Numbered from the stretch's first letter, positions 1-10,208 are shown. The stretch: 64,000 nucleotides of DNA from Gemmatimonadota bacterium (GCA_016704465.1 JADJAD010000019.1:62001-126000); one strand, 5' to 3'. Made by a program: numbers and translations. Notes: generated by a model not told the origin, from the letters alone.

Positions 1-1
1 C

Positions 2-1846
2 GCCGAGGCGTTCGTGTATCGCAACAACGCGCGCTCGGAGCGCCCCGCTAACCGTTGGTTGCAACTCGCCCTCGAGGGCGAGGGAAAGAACCGATTCGCC
101 CTGGGCGCCCGCGTGTCCGTGGTCGTCGGGGGCGACACGCTGGTCCAGGAGCTGCACCCGGCGCGCGGCTTCCAGTCGTCGGTGGACTATGTCCTGACCT
201 TCGGCCTGGGCTCGCACGATTCGGTCTCGAACGTGCGCGTGTCCTGGCCAGATGGCCGTGCGAGCGCACTCGGCCCCACTGCCGCCGGACAACGACTGAC
301 GATGGCGCAGGCTTCGGCCGCGCCGTCGCCAGCAACGAATGCCGCACCGCGCGCTGGCACCCTCTTCAATCCCGTGGCCGCGATCGACGGGCTGCCGTTC
401 ACGCACCGGGAGAATGACTTCGTCGACTTCGATCGCGAGCGCCTCATCCCCCAGATGCTGTCGACCGAGGGACCGGCCATGGCGGTGGGTGATGTCAATG
501 GCGACGGGTTGGACGACGTGTACATCGGGGGCGCCAAGGAGCAGGCGGGGGCGCTCTTCGTGCAGCGAAGCGACGGACGGTTCCTGGCGACGAGTGCCTC
601 GACCTTCGAGGGCGACGCCATCTCGGAGGATGTCGGGGCGACCTTCCTCGACGCCGACGGCGACGGCGACCAGGACCTGTTCGTGGTCAGTGGTGGCAAC
701 GAGTTTTCGGACATGGCGCCGGCGCTGCAGGACCGCCTGTACCGCAACGACGGACGCGGGAACTTCACGAAGGCGCTGGACGCGATCCCGGCCGAGTCCG
801 TGGCTGGGTCGCGCCCTGCGGCGGCGGACTACGATGGCGACGGCGACGTAGACCTGTTCGTCGGTGGTCGCGTCGTCCCGTGGCGGTACGGCGAGAGCCC
901 GACGAGTGCGCTGTTGCGCAACGATGGCCGCGGGCGCTTCACCGACGTCACCGCGCAGCTTGCATCCGAGCTGCAGCGCATCGGTATGGTGACGGATGCA
1001 GCCTGGGAGGACGTGGATGGCGATGGCCGCCGCGACCTGGTGGTGGTCGGGGAATGGATGCCGGTCTCGGTCTTTCGCAACATCGGTGCCGGGCGGCTGA
1101 CACCGCTGGCGGTGCAGGGGCTGGAGAAGAGCGGCGGGTGGTGGAATCGTGTGCTGGCTGGCGACTTCACCGGCGATGGCCGAGTGGACTTCGTGCTGGG
1201 GAACCTCGGGCTGAACACGCGCCTGGTCGCCTCGGATTCCGGGCCGGCGACCCTGCTCGTGAAGGACTTCGACGGCAACGGATTCGTGGAACCGGTGGTC
1301 GCGACGTATTCAGGGGGCAGGCGGTACCCGATCGCCCTGCGCGATGACCTGATCCGGGCCGTCCCGACACTCAAGTCCCGCTACCTCAACTACGAGGATT
1401 ACGCGGTGGCGTCGGTCGAGGACATCTTCCCGGAGCAGGAGCGAGCGGGGGCGATCGAGCGCTCGGTGCAGACCTTCGCCAGCGCGCTGCTGCGCAACGA
1501 CGGCAATGGACGCTTCACGCTGGTCCCGCTCCCCGCCGAGGCGCAGGTGGCGCCGATCTACGGAATCCTTGCGCGCGACGCCGATGGTGACGGCGTGCTC
1601 GATCTGCTGCTGGTGGGGAACTTCGACGGCTTCAAGCCCGACATCGGGCGGGCCAGTGAGGGGCGCGGGTTGGTCCTGCGCAGCGACGGGAAGGGGGGCT
1701 TCACCCCGCTGCCCACCAGTGCCAGCGGGTTCGACGTGCCAGGGCAATCGCGCGACGTGCAGCGCGTGCGCACGCGCGGTGGCGAGTTGATCGTGGTCGC
1801 CCGAAACAACGACCGGCCGTTCGTGCTGCGCCCGGCAAGGCGTTAG
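2..1846 (+). CDS. FG-GAP/VCBS repeat protein with ASPIC-UnbV domain (5' partial)
   Basis: The gene enters the window already in frame (A-E-A-F-V-Y-R-N-N), so about 614 C-terminal residues are visible and the true start lies upstream. The first ~105 residues match the ASPIC/UnbV domain that closes FG-GAP beta-propellers in exported proteins. The rest carries calcium-binding-type repeats such as DVNGDGLDD, DADGDGDQDLF, DYDGDGDVDLF and DADGDGVLDLLL, one per propeller blade. It ends in Arg-TAG. It resembles the C-terminal half of the 1,123-residue protein at 3295-6666 and lies directly upstream of the haloperoxidase-like gene, so it is probably an extracellular binding or adhesion paralogue. The ligand is unknown. 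Confidence 0.85.
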   Translation, partial: AEAFVYRNNARSERPANRWLQLALEGEGKNRFALGARVSVVVGGDTLVQELHPARGFQSSVDYVLTFGLGSHDSVSNVRVSWPDGRASALGPTAAGQRLTMAQASAAPSPATNAAPRAGTLFNPVAAIDGLPFTHRENDFVDFDRERLIPQMLSTEGPAMAVGDVNGDGLDDVYIGGAKEQAGALFVQRSDGRFLATSASTFEGDAISEDVGATFLDADGDGDQDLFVVSGGNEFSDMAPALQDRLYRNDGRGNFTKALDAIPAESVAGSRPAAADYDGDGDVDLFVGGRVVPWRYGESPTSALLRNDGRGRFTDVTAQLASELQRIGMVTDAAWEDVDGDGRRDLVVVGEWMPVSVFRNIGAGRLTPLAVQGLEKSGGWWNRVLAGDFTGDGRVDFVLGNLGLNTRLVASDSGPATLLVKDFDGNGFVEPVVATYSGGRRYPIALRDDLIRAVPTLKSRYLNYEDYAVASVEDIFPEQERAGAIERSVQTFASALLRNDGNGRFTLVPLPAEAQVAPIYGILARDADGDGVLDLLLVGNFDGFKPDIGRASEGRGLVLRSDGKGGFTPLPTSASGFDVPGQSRDVQRVRTRGGELIVVARNNDRPFVLRPARR

Positions 1847-1900
1847 GCGATGGCGAAAATGGCCCGCAGGAGCTGACGAGGAGCCGACGGGGAGCTGACG

Positions 1901-3298
1901 ATGAGACACGACAACAGCAAGCAGCGGTGGGTGGCGGTGCTCGCGGGTTGCGTCATGATGGCGCTCGCCGCCTGCGCACGCAGCGGGGGCGCCCCCGACG
2001 ACGCGCGGTCCGATGCCGACCTGCTGCACGACGCCGTGCACCAGGTCAGCGACGTGATTGTCTACGACATCTTCTCGCCGCCGCAGGCGAGCCGTGTGTA
2101 CGCGTACGCGAGCATCGCCGCCTACGAGGCGCTGCGGCCGAGCGACAGCAGCTATCGGTCGCTGGCGGGACAGGTGAACGCGCTGACGCCAGTGCCCGCG
2201 CCCCCGGCCGGCGTGGAGCTGTCGCATGCGCTGGCCGGGGTGCATGCGTACATGGTCGTGGGTGGGGCGCTGACCTTCTCGCGGGCGCGCATGGACTCGC
2301 TGCGCGCGGCCATGGACGCTCGGTTCGAACGACGACTCGCCCCCGCCGTGTACCGTCGTTCCATCGCGCATGGCGACACGGTCGCGCGGCACATCCTGGC
2401 CTGGGCGGGGACCGATGGCTACAAGGAGTCGCGCGGCTTTCCCAAGTTCAGCGTGACCGCGAGCCCGGGGCGCTGGGTTCCCACGCCGCCCGCCTACATG
2501 GATGCCATCGAGCCGGCGTGGGGGGCGCTGCGACCGTTTGTGATGGATTCCGGCTCGCAGTTCCGGCCTCGCCCCCCCTTTCCGTTCGATACGACGGCCA
2601 CGTCGCCGTTCATGAAGGAGGCGCGCGAAGTGTACGAGGTCAAGGCGGCGCTCACCGAGGAGCAGAAGGAGATCCTCGCCTTCTGGGACTGCAATCCGTA
2701 CGTCATGCACGTGCAGGGCCACACGATGTTCGCCACCAAGAAGATCACCCCCGGTGGGCACTGGATGGGGATCGTCGGGCTCGCGGCGCGCAAGGCCGGG
2801 GCCGATCCGCTGCGCTCGGCCGACGCGTATGCCCGCACCGCGATGGCGCTGGCCGACGGATTCATCAGCTCGTGGGACGAGAAGTATCGCAGCGCCCTGA
2901 TCCGACCCGAGACGGTCATCAACCGATACATCGACGAGACCTGGGAGCCGATGCTGCAGACCCCGCCCTTTCCCGAGTACACGAGCGGGCACAGCGTCAT
3001 CTCCAACGCCGCAGCGGTCGTGCTCACCGCCGTCTTCGGCGACGCCTTCAGCTTCGCCGACTCCACCGAGGTGGAGTACGGGCTCCCGGTCCGCAGCTAT
3101 CCCTCGTTCATGAACGCCGCGGCCGAGGCGGCGATCAGTCGGCTGTACGGCGGGATTCACTATCGCCGCGCCGTGGAGGAGGGCGTCACGCAGGGCACGG
3201 CGGTCGGTCGGCTGGTGGTGGCCCGCGTGCGCACGACGGCTGGTGACGTCGTGGCGTCCGCGAGTCCGGCGCCTAACGCGGCGGCCCCATCACGGTGA
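1901..3298 (+). CDS. Vanadium-dependent haloperoxidase/PAP2-family lipoprotein
   Basis: This is a 465-residue protein. The N-terminus is a lipoprotein signal (MMALAACA, lipobox Cys near residue 25), so it is probably anchored outside the cytoplasmic membrane. The C-terminal third has the vanadate/phosphate-binding signature of the haloperoxidase/PAP2 superfamily. KYRSALIRP (about residue 327) fits KxxxxxxRP, YTSGHS (about 360) supplies the active-site His, and SRLYGGIHYRRAVEEG (about 416) fits SRxxxGxHxxx(D/E). The last acid is Glu rather than the usual Asp. Family members bind vanadate and halogenate, or hydrolyse phosphoesters; which applies cannot be told from sequence. It ends in a GTGA overlap with the next gene, so the two are coupled. 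Confidence 0.85.
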   Translation: MRHDNSKQRWVAVLAGCVMMALAACARSGGAPDDARSDADLLHDAVHQVSDVIVYDIFSPPQASRVYAYASIAAYEALRPSDSSYRSLAGQVNALTPVPAPPAGVELSHALAGVHAYMVVGGALTFSRARMDSLRAAMDARFERRLAPAVYRRSIAHGDTVARHILAWAGTDGYKESRGFPKFSVTASPGRWVPTPPAYMDAIEPAWGALRPFVMDSGSQFRPRPPFPFDTTATSPFMKEAREVYEVKAALTEEQKEILAFWDCNPYVMHVQGHTMFATKKITPGGHWMGIVGLAARKAGADPLRSADAYARTAMALADGFISSWDEKYRSALIRPETVINRYIDETWEPMLQTPPFPEYTSGHSVISNAAAVVLTAVFGDAFSFADSTEVEYGLPVRSYPSFMNAAAEAAISRLYGGIHYRRAVEEGVTQGTAVGRLVVARVRTTAGDVVASASPAPNAAAPSR

Positions 3299-6200
3299 GC
3301 CGGCCGCGCGCGGGACGAGCGTCCGTGGGGCGGCCGCGCGCGGGCCGCGCGCCGCACACGCTGCTGGCCGTGGCATTGGCGACGGCCGCTGCGTGCGGCA
3401 CTGCGGCGCCACCGGTCGAAGTGCCAGCAACGGAGTTGCCTCTCTTCGAGCGACTCGCCCCCGAGGCGACCGGCGTTGCCTTCTCCAACGACCTGCCCCG
3501 CGATACCAGTTTCAACATCCTCAACTACCTCTACTACTACAACGGGGCAGGAGTGGCGGTCGGTGATGTCGATGGCGACTCCCTCCCCGACCTCTACTTC
3601 GCATCGAACGTCGGGACGAATCGCCTGTATCGCAACCTCGGCAGCTATCGCTTCGAGGACGTGACCGAGCGCTCGGGGGTGGCCGGCCCGGATGGCTGGA
3701 AGACCGGGGTCACCATGGCCGACGTCAATGGCGACGGACGGCTCGACCTGTATGCGTCGGCCGTTGCGTACCTCGGCATGCACGGCCGCAACGTCTTGTA
3801 CATCAACAATGGCGACGGGACGTTCACCGACCGCACGGAGGAGTTTGGTCTCGCGCACACCGGCTTCTCCACGCAGGCCGCCTTCTTCGACTACGACGGC
3901 GACGGCGACCTGGACATGTACCTGCTCAACCACTCGGCGCACACCGAGCGCGCGATCGGGAGCCCGGCGCTGCGGCGGGTGCCGCACGCGAGCGCCGGGG
4001 ACCGGCTCCTGCGCAACGACGGCGGCCGGTTCACCGACGTCAGCGCACGGGCCGGGATCTACCAGGGGGTGGAGGGTTACGGCCTCGGCGTGGTGGCCAG
4101 CGACCTCGATCTCGACGGATGCGTGGACCTGTACGTCGCCAACGACTTCCAGGAGAACGACTACCTGTACCGCAACAACTGCGACGGGACCTTCACCGAG
4201 TCCATCGCCCGGGCGACCGCCCATACCTCGCGCTTCTCGATGGGGGTCGATGCGGCCGATCTCGACAACGACGGCCGGCCGGACCTGGTCGTGTTGGACA
4301 TGCTCCCGCGGCGCGAGGACGTGCTCAAGACGTCGGCGAGTTCCGAGGGGTTCAACCTCTTCGACCTGCGCGTGCGCGCCGGGTACTGGCCGCAGTACGC
4401 GCGCAATACACTGCAGCTGAATCGCGGCGGGATGCGCTTCAGCGAGGTCGGCTACCTCGCCGGGGTAAGCGCCACCGACTGGAGCTGGTCGGCGCTGCTC
4501 GCCGACCTCGACGACGATGGTCGCAAGGACCTCTTCGTCACCAATGGGATCTATGGCCGCCCTAACGACCTGGACTACATCAACTACGTGGGGAACGAGG
4601 CCGTGCAGGCCTCGCTGGCACGAGGCGTGTCGGCGGCCGACTTGTCGCTGCTGGACAGCATGCCGCGCATCCCGCTGGCCAACGCCGCCTTTCGTAACGA
4701 GGGGGGGCTGCGCTTTGTCGAACGCGCGGCGGCGTGGGGACTGGGAGAGCCGGGGTTTTCGAACGGGGCCGCCTACGCCGACCTGACCAACAGCGGCGTG
4801 CTCGATCTCGTGGTCAACAACGTGAACGCCCCCGCGTCGATCTATCGCAATCGCGTGCGCGAGCGCACCGGCAACTCCTCGCTGACGGTGCGGCTGAAGG
4901 GAGCGGGCGGCAACACCGGCGGCGTCGGGGCGCGCGTGCTGCTCACCGTCGGTGGAACAACGCAGCTGCTGGAGCAGATGCCGACCCGCGGATTTCTCTC
5001 GTCGGTCGATCCGTCGTTGCACTTCGGCGTCGGGACGGCGACGCGCGCCGATTCGCTCGTGGTCATCTGGCCCGACCGGCGAATGCAGGTGCTGCATGAC
5101 GTCGCGCTCGGTAGCTCGATCACGCTCAGCCAGGCGCAAGCCACCGGTCGCTGGATCCCCGCCACCCCCAACGCCACGCCGGTCTTCACCGACGTGACGC
5201 CGTCCATGAAGACGTCCGTACGCCACCTTGAGAACGACTTTCTCGACTACGACCGCGAACCGCTGATGCCGCACCGCCTCTCCACGGAGGGGCCGGCGCT
5301 GGCGAGTGGCGACGTGAACGGCGATGGACTGGACGACCTCTTTGTCGGCGGGGCCAAGTGGCAGGCGGGGGTGCTCCTGCTGCAGCAGCGCGATGGGGCC
5401 TTTCGCTCGGCGCCGCAAGCGGCCCTGGCCGCCGACTCGATCTCCGAAGACGTCGACGCCGCCTTCTTCGACGCCGACGGCGACGGTGACCTGGACCTGT
5501 ATGTGGTGAGCGCGGGCAACGAGTTCTGGGGCGACATGGTGCAGCTGGCGGACCGCCTCTATCTCAACGACGGACGCGGGACGCTGACGCCTGCCGTCGA
5601 TGCGCTCCCGCCCTTTCGCGAAAACGGGTCGTGCGTGGTTCCCGGCGACTTCGACGCCGACGGCGATATCGACCTGTTTGTGGGGAGCCGAGTGGTGTCC
5701 CGGCGCTACGGCGAGACGCCGCGCAGCCACCTGCTGGTCAATGACGGCACGGGGCGCTTTCGCGACGTGACTGCCGAGGTTGGGGGCGGCATTGGTGAGG
5801 CGGGAATGGTGACGTCGGCGGCGTGGATCGATTACGACGGCGATGGCCAGCTCGACCTCGTGGTGGCCGGCGAGTGGATGCCGGTGCGCGTCTTCCGCCA
5901 GGAATCCGGACGCTTTCGGGATCGCACCGCTCAGGCGGGGCTCGGCGGAAGCGACGGGTGGTGGAACAGCGTCTCGGTCGCCGACCTGGATGGCGACGGT
6001 CGTGAGGACCTGGTGCTGGGCAACCTCGGGCTCAATTCGTACCTCACGGCCACGCCGACCGAGCCGGCGCGACTGTACGTGGCCGACTTCTTTTCAACGG
6101 GGACGCTCAAGCAGATCCTGACGTTCTTCAAGGGCGGGGTGAGCTACCCCGTCGCCGGGCGGGACGACCTGGTGCGGCTCATGCCGGCGCTGCGGCAGCG

Positions 6201-6666
6201 CTACCCCTCGTACAGGTCGTTCGGCGCCGCGCGCGTGGAGGACATCCTGCCGGCGGCAGAACTGGCCAGGGCGACGGTTCTGTCGGCGCACACCTTCAGT
6301 TCCTCCGTGGCGCTAAGCACCGGGAGCGGCTTCCGACTGCAGCCGCTCCCGGTCGAGGCGCAGATGTTTCCGGTGTTCAGCGCGCTGGCACGGGACTTCG
6401 ACGGCGATGGTCGGGTGGACCTCCTGCTTGGCGGCAACTTCTACGGGGTTCCGCCGCTGTACGGGCGCTACGACGCCGGGAACGGGCTGCTGCTGCACGG
6501 CGCGGGCGATGGCTCGTTCGCCGCCGTGGACATGGCGGCCAGCGGGGTCGACCTGACCGGAGAGGTGCGCGACCTGCGCGTGGTGCGGCGCGCCGGTGGT
6601 CGGCTCGCCGTCGCCGTGGCCCGCAACAACGAGACGGTGCGCCTGCTGCAAGCGAGAAGCCGTTAG
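3295..6666 (+). CDS. Large FG-GAP/ASPIC-UnbV repeat lipoprotein
   Basis: This is a 1,123-residue protein. The GTG start overlaps the stop of the haloperoxidase gene (GTGA). The Arg-rich start contains a duplicated GRPRAGRA block, so the real start could be the GTG at 3325. A lipoprotein signal follows, with lipobox-like AAAC. Residues ~80-480 form one FG-GAP propeller (DVDGDSLPDLYF, DYDGDGDLDMYL, DLDNDGRPDLVV). An ASPIC/UnbV domain lies at ~525-600, and a second set of repeats fills 640-1,110 (DVNGDGLDDLFV, DFDADGDIDLFV, DFDGDGRVDLLL). The second half is collinear with the truncated gene at the window start. The role is probably surface binding; no enzyme motif is seen. It ends Arg-TAG inside CGTTAGGT. 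Confidence 0.9.
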   Translation: MSRPRAGRASVGRPRAGRAPHTLLAVALATAAACGTAAPPVEVPATELPLFERLAPEATGVAFSNDLPRDTSFNILNYLYYYNGAGVAVGDVDGDSLPDLYFASNVGTNRLYRNLGSYRFEDVTERSGVAGPDGWKTGVTMADVNGDGRLDLYASAVAYLGMHGRNVLYINNGDGTFTDRTEEFGLAHTGFSTQAAFFDYDGDGDLDMYLLNHSAHTERAIGSPALRRVPHASAGDRLLRNDGGRFTDVSARAGIYQGVEGYGLGVVASDLDLDGCVDLYVANDFQENDYLYRNNCDGTFTESIARATAHTSRFSMGVDAADLDNDGRPDLVVLDMLPRREDVLKTSASSEGFNLFDLRVRAGYWPQYARNTLQLNRGGMRFSEVGYLAGVSATDWSWSALLADLDDDGRKDLFVTNGIYGRPNDLDYINYVGNEAVQASLARGVSAADLSLLDSMPRIPLANAAFRNEGGLRFVERAAAWGLGEPGFSNGAAYADLTNSGVLDLVVNNVNAPASIYRNRVRERTGNSSLTVRLKGAGGNTGGVGARVLLTVGGTTQLLEQMPTRGFLSSVDPSLHFGVGTATRADSLVVIWPDRRMQVLHDVALGSSITLSQAQATGRWIPATPNATPVFTDVTPSMKTSVRHLENDFLDYDREPLMPHRLSTEGPALASGDVNGDGLDDLFVGGAKWQAGVLLLQQRDGAFRSAPQAALAADSISEDVDAAFFDADGDGDLDLYVVSAGNEFWGDMVQLADRLYLNDGRGTLTPAVDALPPFRENGSCVVPGDFDADGDIDLFVGSRVVSRRYGETPRSHLLVNDGTGRFRDVTAEVGGGIGEAGMVTSAAWIDYDGDGQLDLVVAGEWMPVRVFRQESGRFRDRTAQAGLGGSDGWWNSVSVADLDGDGREDLVLGNLGLNSYLTATPTEPARLYVADFFSTGTLKQILTFFKGGVSYPVAGRDDLVRLMPALRQRYPSYRSFGAARVEDILPAAELARATVLSAHTFSSSVALSTGSGFRLQPLPVEAQMFPVFSALARDFDGDGRVDLLLGGNFYGVPPLYGRYDAGNGLLLHGAGDGSFAAVDMAASGVDLTGEVRDLRVVRRAGGRLAVAVARNNETVRLLQARSR

Positions 6667-6712
6667 GTATGCCTGGGCGCTCCGCAATGAATGTTCAACC
6701 ATCGGCGACGTC

Positions 6713-8479
6713 ATGCGATTCGCGCAGCTGACGACACTCGACCTGGCCGTCATGGCGACCTTTGTCGCCGTGGCCGTCGGCATCGGGTGGTGGTCTCGCG
6801 GGCGGTCGCGCTCAGCGAGCGGCTTTCTCGACACCGGGCGGTCGATGTCGTCGTGGGTCGCCGGGCTCGCCGTCGTGTCGGTGAATGTCGGGGTGCTGGA
6901 AGTCATCGGGATGGGGGCGGCGGGGGCGCGCTATGGATTCGCCGCCGCGCACTTCTACTGGCTGGGTGCGATACCGGCGCTGGTCTTCGCGGGGCTGGTC
7001 GTGATGCCCGTGTATCACGCCTCGGGGGCGCGCTCGGTGCCGGACTACCTCGGGCTGCGGTTCGACGAGAAGACGCGGGTGCTCACCTCCATCGCATTCG
7101 CCACGCTGATGGTGGCATCGGCCGGCGTGACGCTGTATGTGGTCGGCAAGACGTTCCGCTTCATGCTGGGGTGGGACTTCGGCGTCATCGTCCTTGCCGC
7201 CGCAGCCCTCGTGCTGACCTACGTCGTGCTCGGTGGGCTCCGGAGCGCGATGTACAACGGCGCACTGCAGCTGATCGTGGTCATCGTGGGACTCGTTCCG
7301 GTGGTCGTGCTGGGCCTGGCGGCAACGGACGGTTGGCGGTTGCTGGTGCATCGGCTCTCGCAGTCGGCCATCAACTCGCAGCTTCCGCCCGCCATCTACA
7401 CCCACCTGTGGAAAGGGATGGGGCACCCGCTCACCAACGCCTTCGGCGTCGAGGGGGTCACCCTCGTGATGGGACTCGGCGTCGTGCTCTCGTTCGGCTA
7501 CTGGTGCACCGACGTCCGCGTGGTGCAGCGCGCACTGGCCGCAGAATCGATCGTGGCGGCACGCCGCGCCCCGATCATCGCGGCAGCGCTCTCGCTCGTC
7601 CTTCCGGCGATCCTGATCCTCCCTGGGGCGCTGGCCATCATGCTGGGGGGCGGTGAATCCGGGGCGCCATATGGGGGGATAGGGCAGGGGCTCATCCCCG
7701 GGCGGCGCGCCGCGGACGGGGCGGCGCTGATGAACGCGGCCGGCCGCACCATGCTCGACTTCGACATGGCCACTCCCCTGATGATCGTGTCGATCCTCCC
7801 TGCCGGGCTGCTGGGACTCGCGCTGACGGCGCTGCTGGCGTCGTGCATGGCCGGAATGGCGGCGAGCGTGACGGCCTTCAACAGCATCTGGACCGGCGAC
7901 ATCTATCAGGCGCACATCCGGAAGGGGGCGACCGACGCGCACTACCTGCACGTGGGGCGCGCCGCGACCGTGGGAGGAGTCGTGCTCGCCGTCCTCGTGG
8001 CGTACGTCGCCCGGAGCTACGACAGCCTACTCGATTTTCTCCCGGTTGTCTTTGCCTTCGTGCACGCGCCGCTGCTGGCTACGGTGCTGCTGGGGATGTT
8101 CTGGAAGCGGGCCACCGGCCACGGCGCCTTCGCCGGACTGCTGACCGGAGCGATGGCGGCCCTCGCCCACCACGGGCTCTCGCTCGCGCGCGGGTCCGTG
8201 CCCGGGGTCAAGGGCGGGTTCGTGACGGTCCTGCTCACGTATCGCGGCGAGCTGGCACAGGTGTTCGTGACTGCGATCGTGGCGTGCGCGAGCTGCGCCT
8301 TCGTCACGGTCGTCGTGAGTCGCTTCACCGTTCCGCGCCCCCAATCGGCACTCGACGGACTGGTCTATGGGCGCGGCTCGCGACCGGGAGAACCGGAGGT
8401 CGCGTGGTGGCGACGGCCTGTTGCACTGGCCACCGTGGTTGTCGGGGCCGCGGTCTTCCTGAACGTCCTGTTCTACTGA
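6713..8479 (+). CDS. Sodium:solute symporter (SSS family)
   Basis: This is a 588-residue multi-spanning membrane protein. The ATG at 6713 is preferred over further-upstream GTG codons because it begins the first hydrophobic segment (MRFAQLTTLDLAVMATFVAV). About 13-14 hydrophobic segments alternate with short loops. Family features include the GFLDTGRSMSSWVAG stretch after TM1, and YWCTDVRVVQRALAAESI, the (W)(C)TDxxxxQR signature of the SGLT/SSS group. The substrate is not determined. It is followed 106 bp later by a second, different SSS transporter and then by trehalase, which suggests sugar uptake coupled to a sodium gradient. It is a distant relative of the neighbouring SSS gene, not a recent duplicate. 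Confidence 0.88.
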   Translation: MRFAQLTTLDLAVMATFVAVAVGIGWWSRGRSRSASGFLDTGRSMSSWVAGLAVVSVNVGVLEVIGMGAAGARYGFAAAHFYWLGAIPALVFAGLVVMPVYHASGARSVPDYLGLRFDEKTRVLTSIAFATLMVASAGVTLYVVGKTFRFMLGWDFGVIVLAAAALVLTYVVLGGLRSAMYNGALQLIVVIVGLVPVVVLGLAATDGWRLLVHRLSQSAINSQLPPAIYTHLWKGMGHPLTNAFGVEGVTLVMGLGVVLSFGYWCTDVRVVQRALAAESIVAARRAPIIAAALSLVLPAILILPGALAIMLGGGESGAPYGGIGQGLIPGRRAADGAALMNAAGRTMLDFDMATPLMIVSILPAGLLGLALTALLASCMAGMAASVTAFNSIWTGDIYQAHIRKGATDAHYLHVGRAATVGGVVLAVLVAYVARSYDSLLDFLPVVFAFVHAPLLATVLLGMFWKRATGHGAFAGLLTGAMAALAHHGLSLARGSVPGVKGGFVTVLLTYRGELAQVFVTAIVACASCAFVTVVVSRFTVPRPQSALDGLVYGRGSRPGEPEVAWWRRPVALATVVVGAAVFLNVLFY

Positions 8480-8585
8480 TGAAGCGGGTGCGGACTCTGC
8501 GGCGCACAGTCATGCGTGACACCTCTGGCGCAGGCAACGATTCGGATGCTCATTCGACGGTCACACTCCCCTCACCCCCCCTCCC

Positions 8586-10208
8586 GTGACAGGCTCTCTC
8601 GCGACGCTGGACTGGCTGATCGTCGTCCTGTACTTCGCGCTCACCTTCGGCGTGGCCATCGTCGCCGGACTCAGGGAACGACGGGGCGGTGAGACGTCGA
8701 CCGGGTACTTCCTCGCCGGTCGTGACTCCGGCTGGTTCATTATCGGGGGCTCGCTCTTCGCCTCGAACATCGGCTCCGAGCACCTGGTGGGGCTCGCCGG
8801 AACGGGCGCGGCCAGCGGCGTGGCGGTGGGGCAGTTCGAGATCCTCGCCTCGCTCATCCTGCTCGTGCTCGGGTGGGTCTTCGTCCCGTTCTACCTGTCG
8901 AGCGGCGTGTTCACCATGCCCGAGTTCCTCGAGCGGCGCTACTCGCCAGGCGCCCGATGGTACCTCGCCATCATCTCGATCATCGCCTATGTGCTGACCA
9001 AGATCTCGGTCACCATTGCGGCTGGCGGTATCGTGTTCGAGGCGCTGATGGGGATCAACTTCTGGACCGGCGCCCTCGTCGTCGTCGTGATCACCGGCGT
9101 GTATACCATCTTCGGCGGGTTGCGCGCGGTGCTGTACACAGACCTCATGCAGATGTTCGTCCTCATCGGCGGCGCGGTCGCGGTGACGCTCATGGGGCTC
9201 AGTGCGCTCGGGGGCTGGGATGCGCTCACGGCGCAGGTGGAGCCGGGCTTCTTCTCCCTGTGGCGCCCGATGTCGGACCCCGACTTCCCGTGGACGGGCA
9301 TCCTGTTCGGGGCCCCCATCCTCGGCGTCTGGTACTGGTGCACCGACCAGTTCATCGTCCAGCGCGTCCTGGCCGCCAAGAACCTGAGCGAGGCGCGGCG
9401 CGGGACGATCTTCGCCGGCTTCCTCAAGCTGCTCCCGCTCTTCATCTTCGTGCTGCCCGGAATCGTTGCCTACGCCTTGTCCCAACAGGGAAAGCTGGAG
9501 CTGACGGCGTCCGACCAGGCGCTCCCGACGCTGGTGCGGGCCCTCCTGCCGGTCGGGCTCAAGGGCCTGGTCGTGGCCGGCCTCCTGGCCGCGCTCATGA
9601 GCTCCCTGTCGTCGGTCTTCAACTCGACCTCCACGCTCGTCACGCTCGACGTCTACAAGAAGCTGCGCCCCGAGGCCACGGAGAAGCAGCTGGTCCTGTT
9701 CGGGCAGGTCTCCACCGCCATCCTCGTCTGCTTCGGCCTGGCGTGGATCCCGATCATGAAGCTCGTGTCGGCGCAGCTGTACCAATACCTGCAGAGCGTG
9801 CAGGCCTACATCTCGCCGCCGATCGCCGCCGTCTTCCTGATCGGCATCCTGTGGAAGCGCGTCAACGCGCACGGGGCGATGGCCTCGCTCATCTCGGGCT
9901 TCGTGCTTGGCGTGGTGCGCCTCGTGCTGGAGCTCAACAAGGGGTCGCTCGACGGCGTGCTGCTCACCTATGCGTCGATCAACTTCCTGCACTTCGCCAT
10001 CCTCCTGTTCGTGATCTGCTCGCTGATCCTCGTCTTCGTGTCGCTGATGACGGCGCCGCCGAGCGAGGCCCAGGTGGCGGGGATCACGTTCCAGACGGCG
10101 ACGCCCGTAGCGGACGGACCGGTGGCGCTGCGACAGCGCGGCCGGGACAAGATGCTGACATTCGTGCTGATTGCCGCCGTCGGCGCGCTGTGGTTCTACT
10201 TCAGCTGA
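8586..10208 (+). CDS. Sodium/sugar cotransporter (SSS family, SGLT-like)
   Basis: This is a 540-residue inner-membrane symporter with a GTG start; the first transmembrane helix begins a few residues in. GYFLAGRDSGWFIIGGSLFASNIGSEHLVGLAG is the conserved sodium-site region of SGLT-like proteins (the SNIGSEHxVGLAG block). WYWCTDQFIVQRVLAAKNLSEA is the second SSS signature. About 14 transmembrane segments are present, ending in a hydrophobic helix at the C-terminus. The close resemblance to the glucose/galactose branch, together with the downstream trehalase, suggests import of glucose or a related sugar released in the periplasm. Confidence 0.9.
   Translation: MTGSLATLDWLIVVLYFALTFGVAIVAGLRERRGGETSTGYFLAGRDSGWFIIGGSLFASNIGSEHLVGLAGTGAASGVAVGQFEILASLILLVLGWVFVPFYLSSGVFTMPEFLERRYSPGARWYLAIISIIAYVLTKISVTIAAGGIVFEALMGINFWTGALVVVVITGVYTIFGGLRAVLYTDLMQMFVLIGGAVAVTLMGLSALGGWDALTAQVEPGFFSLWRPMSDPDFPWTGILFGAPILGVWYWCTDQFIVQRVLAAKNLSEARRGTIFAGFLKLLPLFIFVLPGIVAYALSQQGKLELTASDQALPTLVRALLPVGLKGLVVAGLLAALMSSLSSVFNSTSTLVTLDVYKKLRPEATEKQLVLFGQVSTAILVCFGLAWIPIMKLVSAQLYQYLQSVQAYISPPIAAVFLIGILWKRVNAHGAMASLISGFVLGVVRLVLELNKGSLDGVLLTYASINFLHFAILLFVICSLILVFVSLMTAPPSEAQVAGITFQTATPVADGPVALRQRGRDKMLTFVLIAAVGALWFYFS

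Noticed and set aside
2320..2340. GGTTCGAAC resembling a tRNA T-arm
   Set aside because: It lies inside the haloperoxidase coding frame and has no acceptor stem or anticodon arm around it.
3160..5730. Long minus-strand open frame opposite the FG-GAP gene
   Set aside because: It is the antisense shadow of a repeat-rich high-GC gene; the product is Arg/Val/His-rich and has no domain features.
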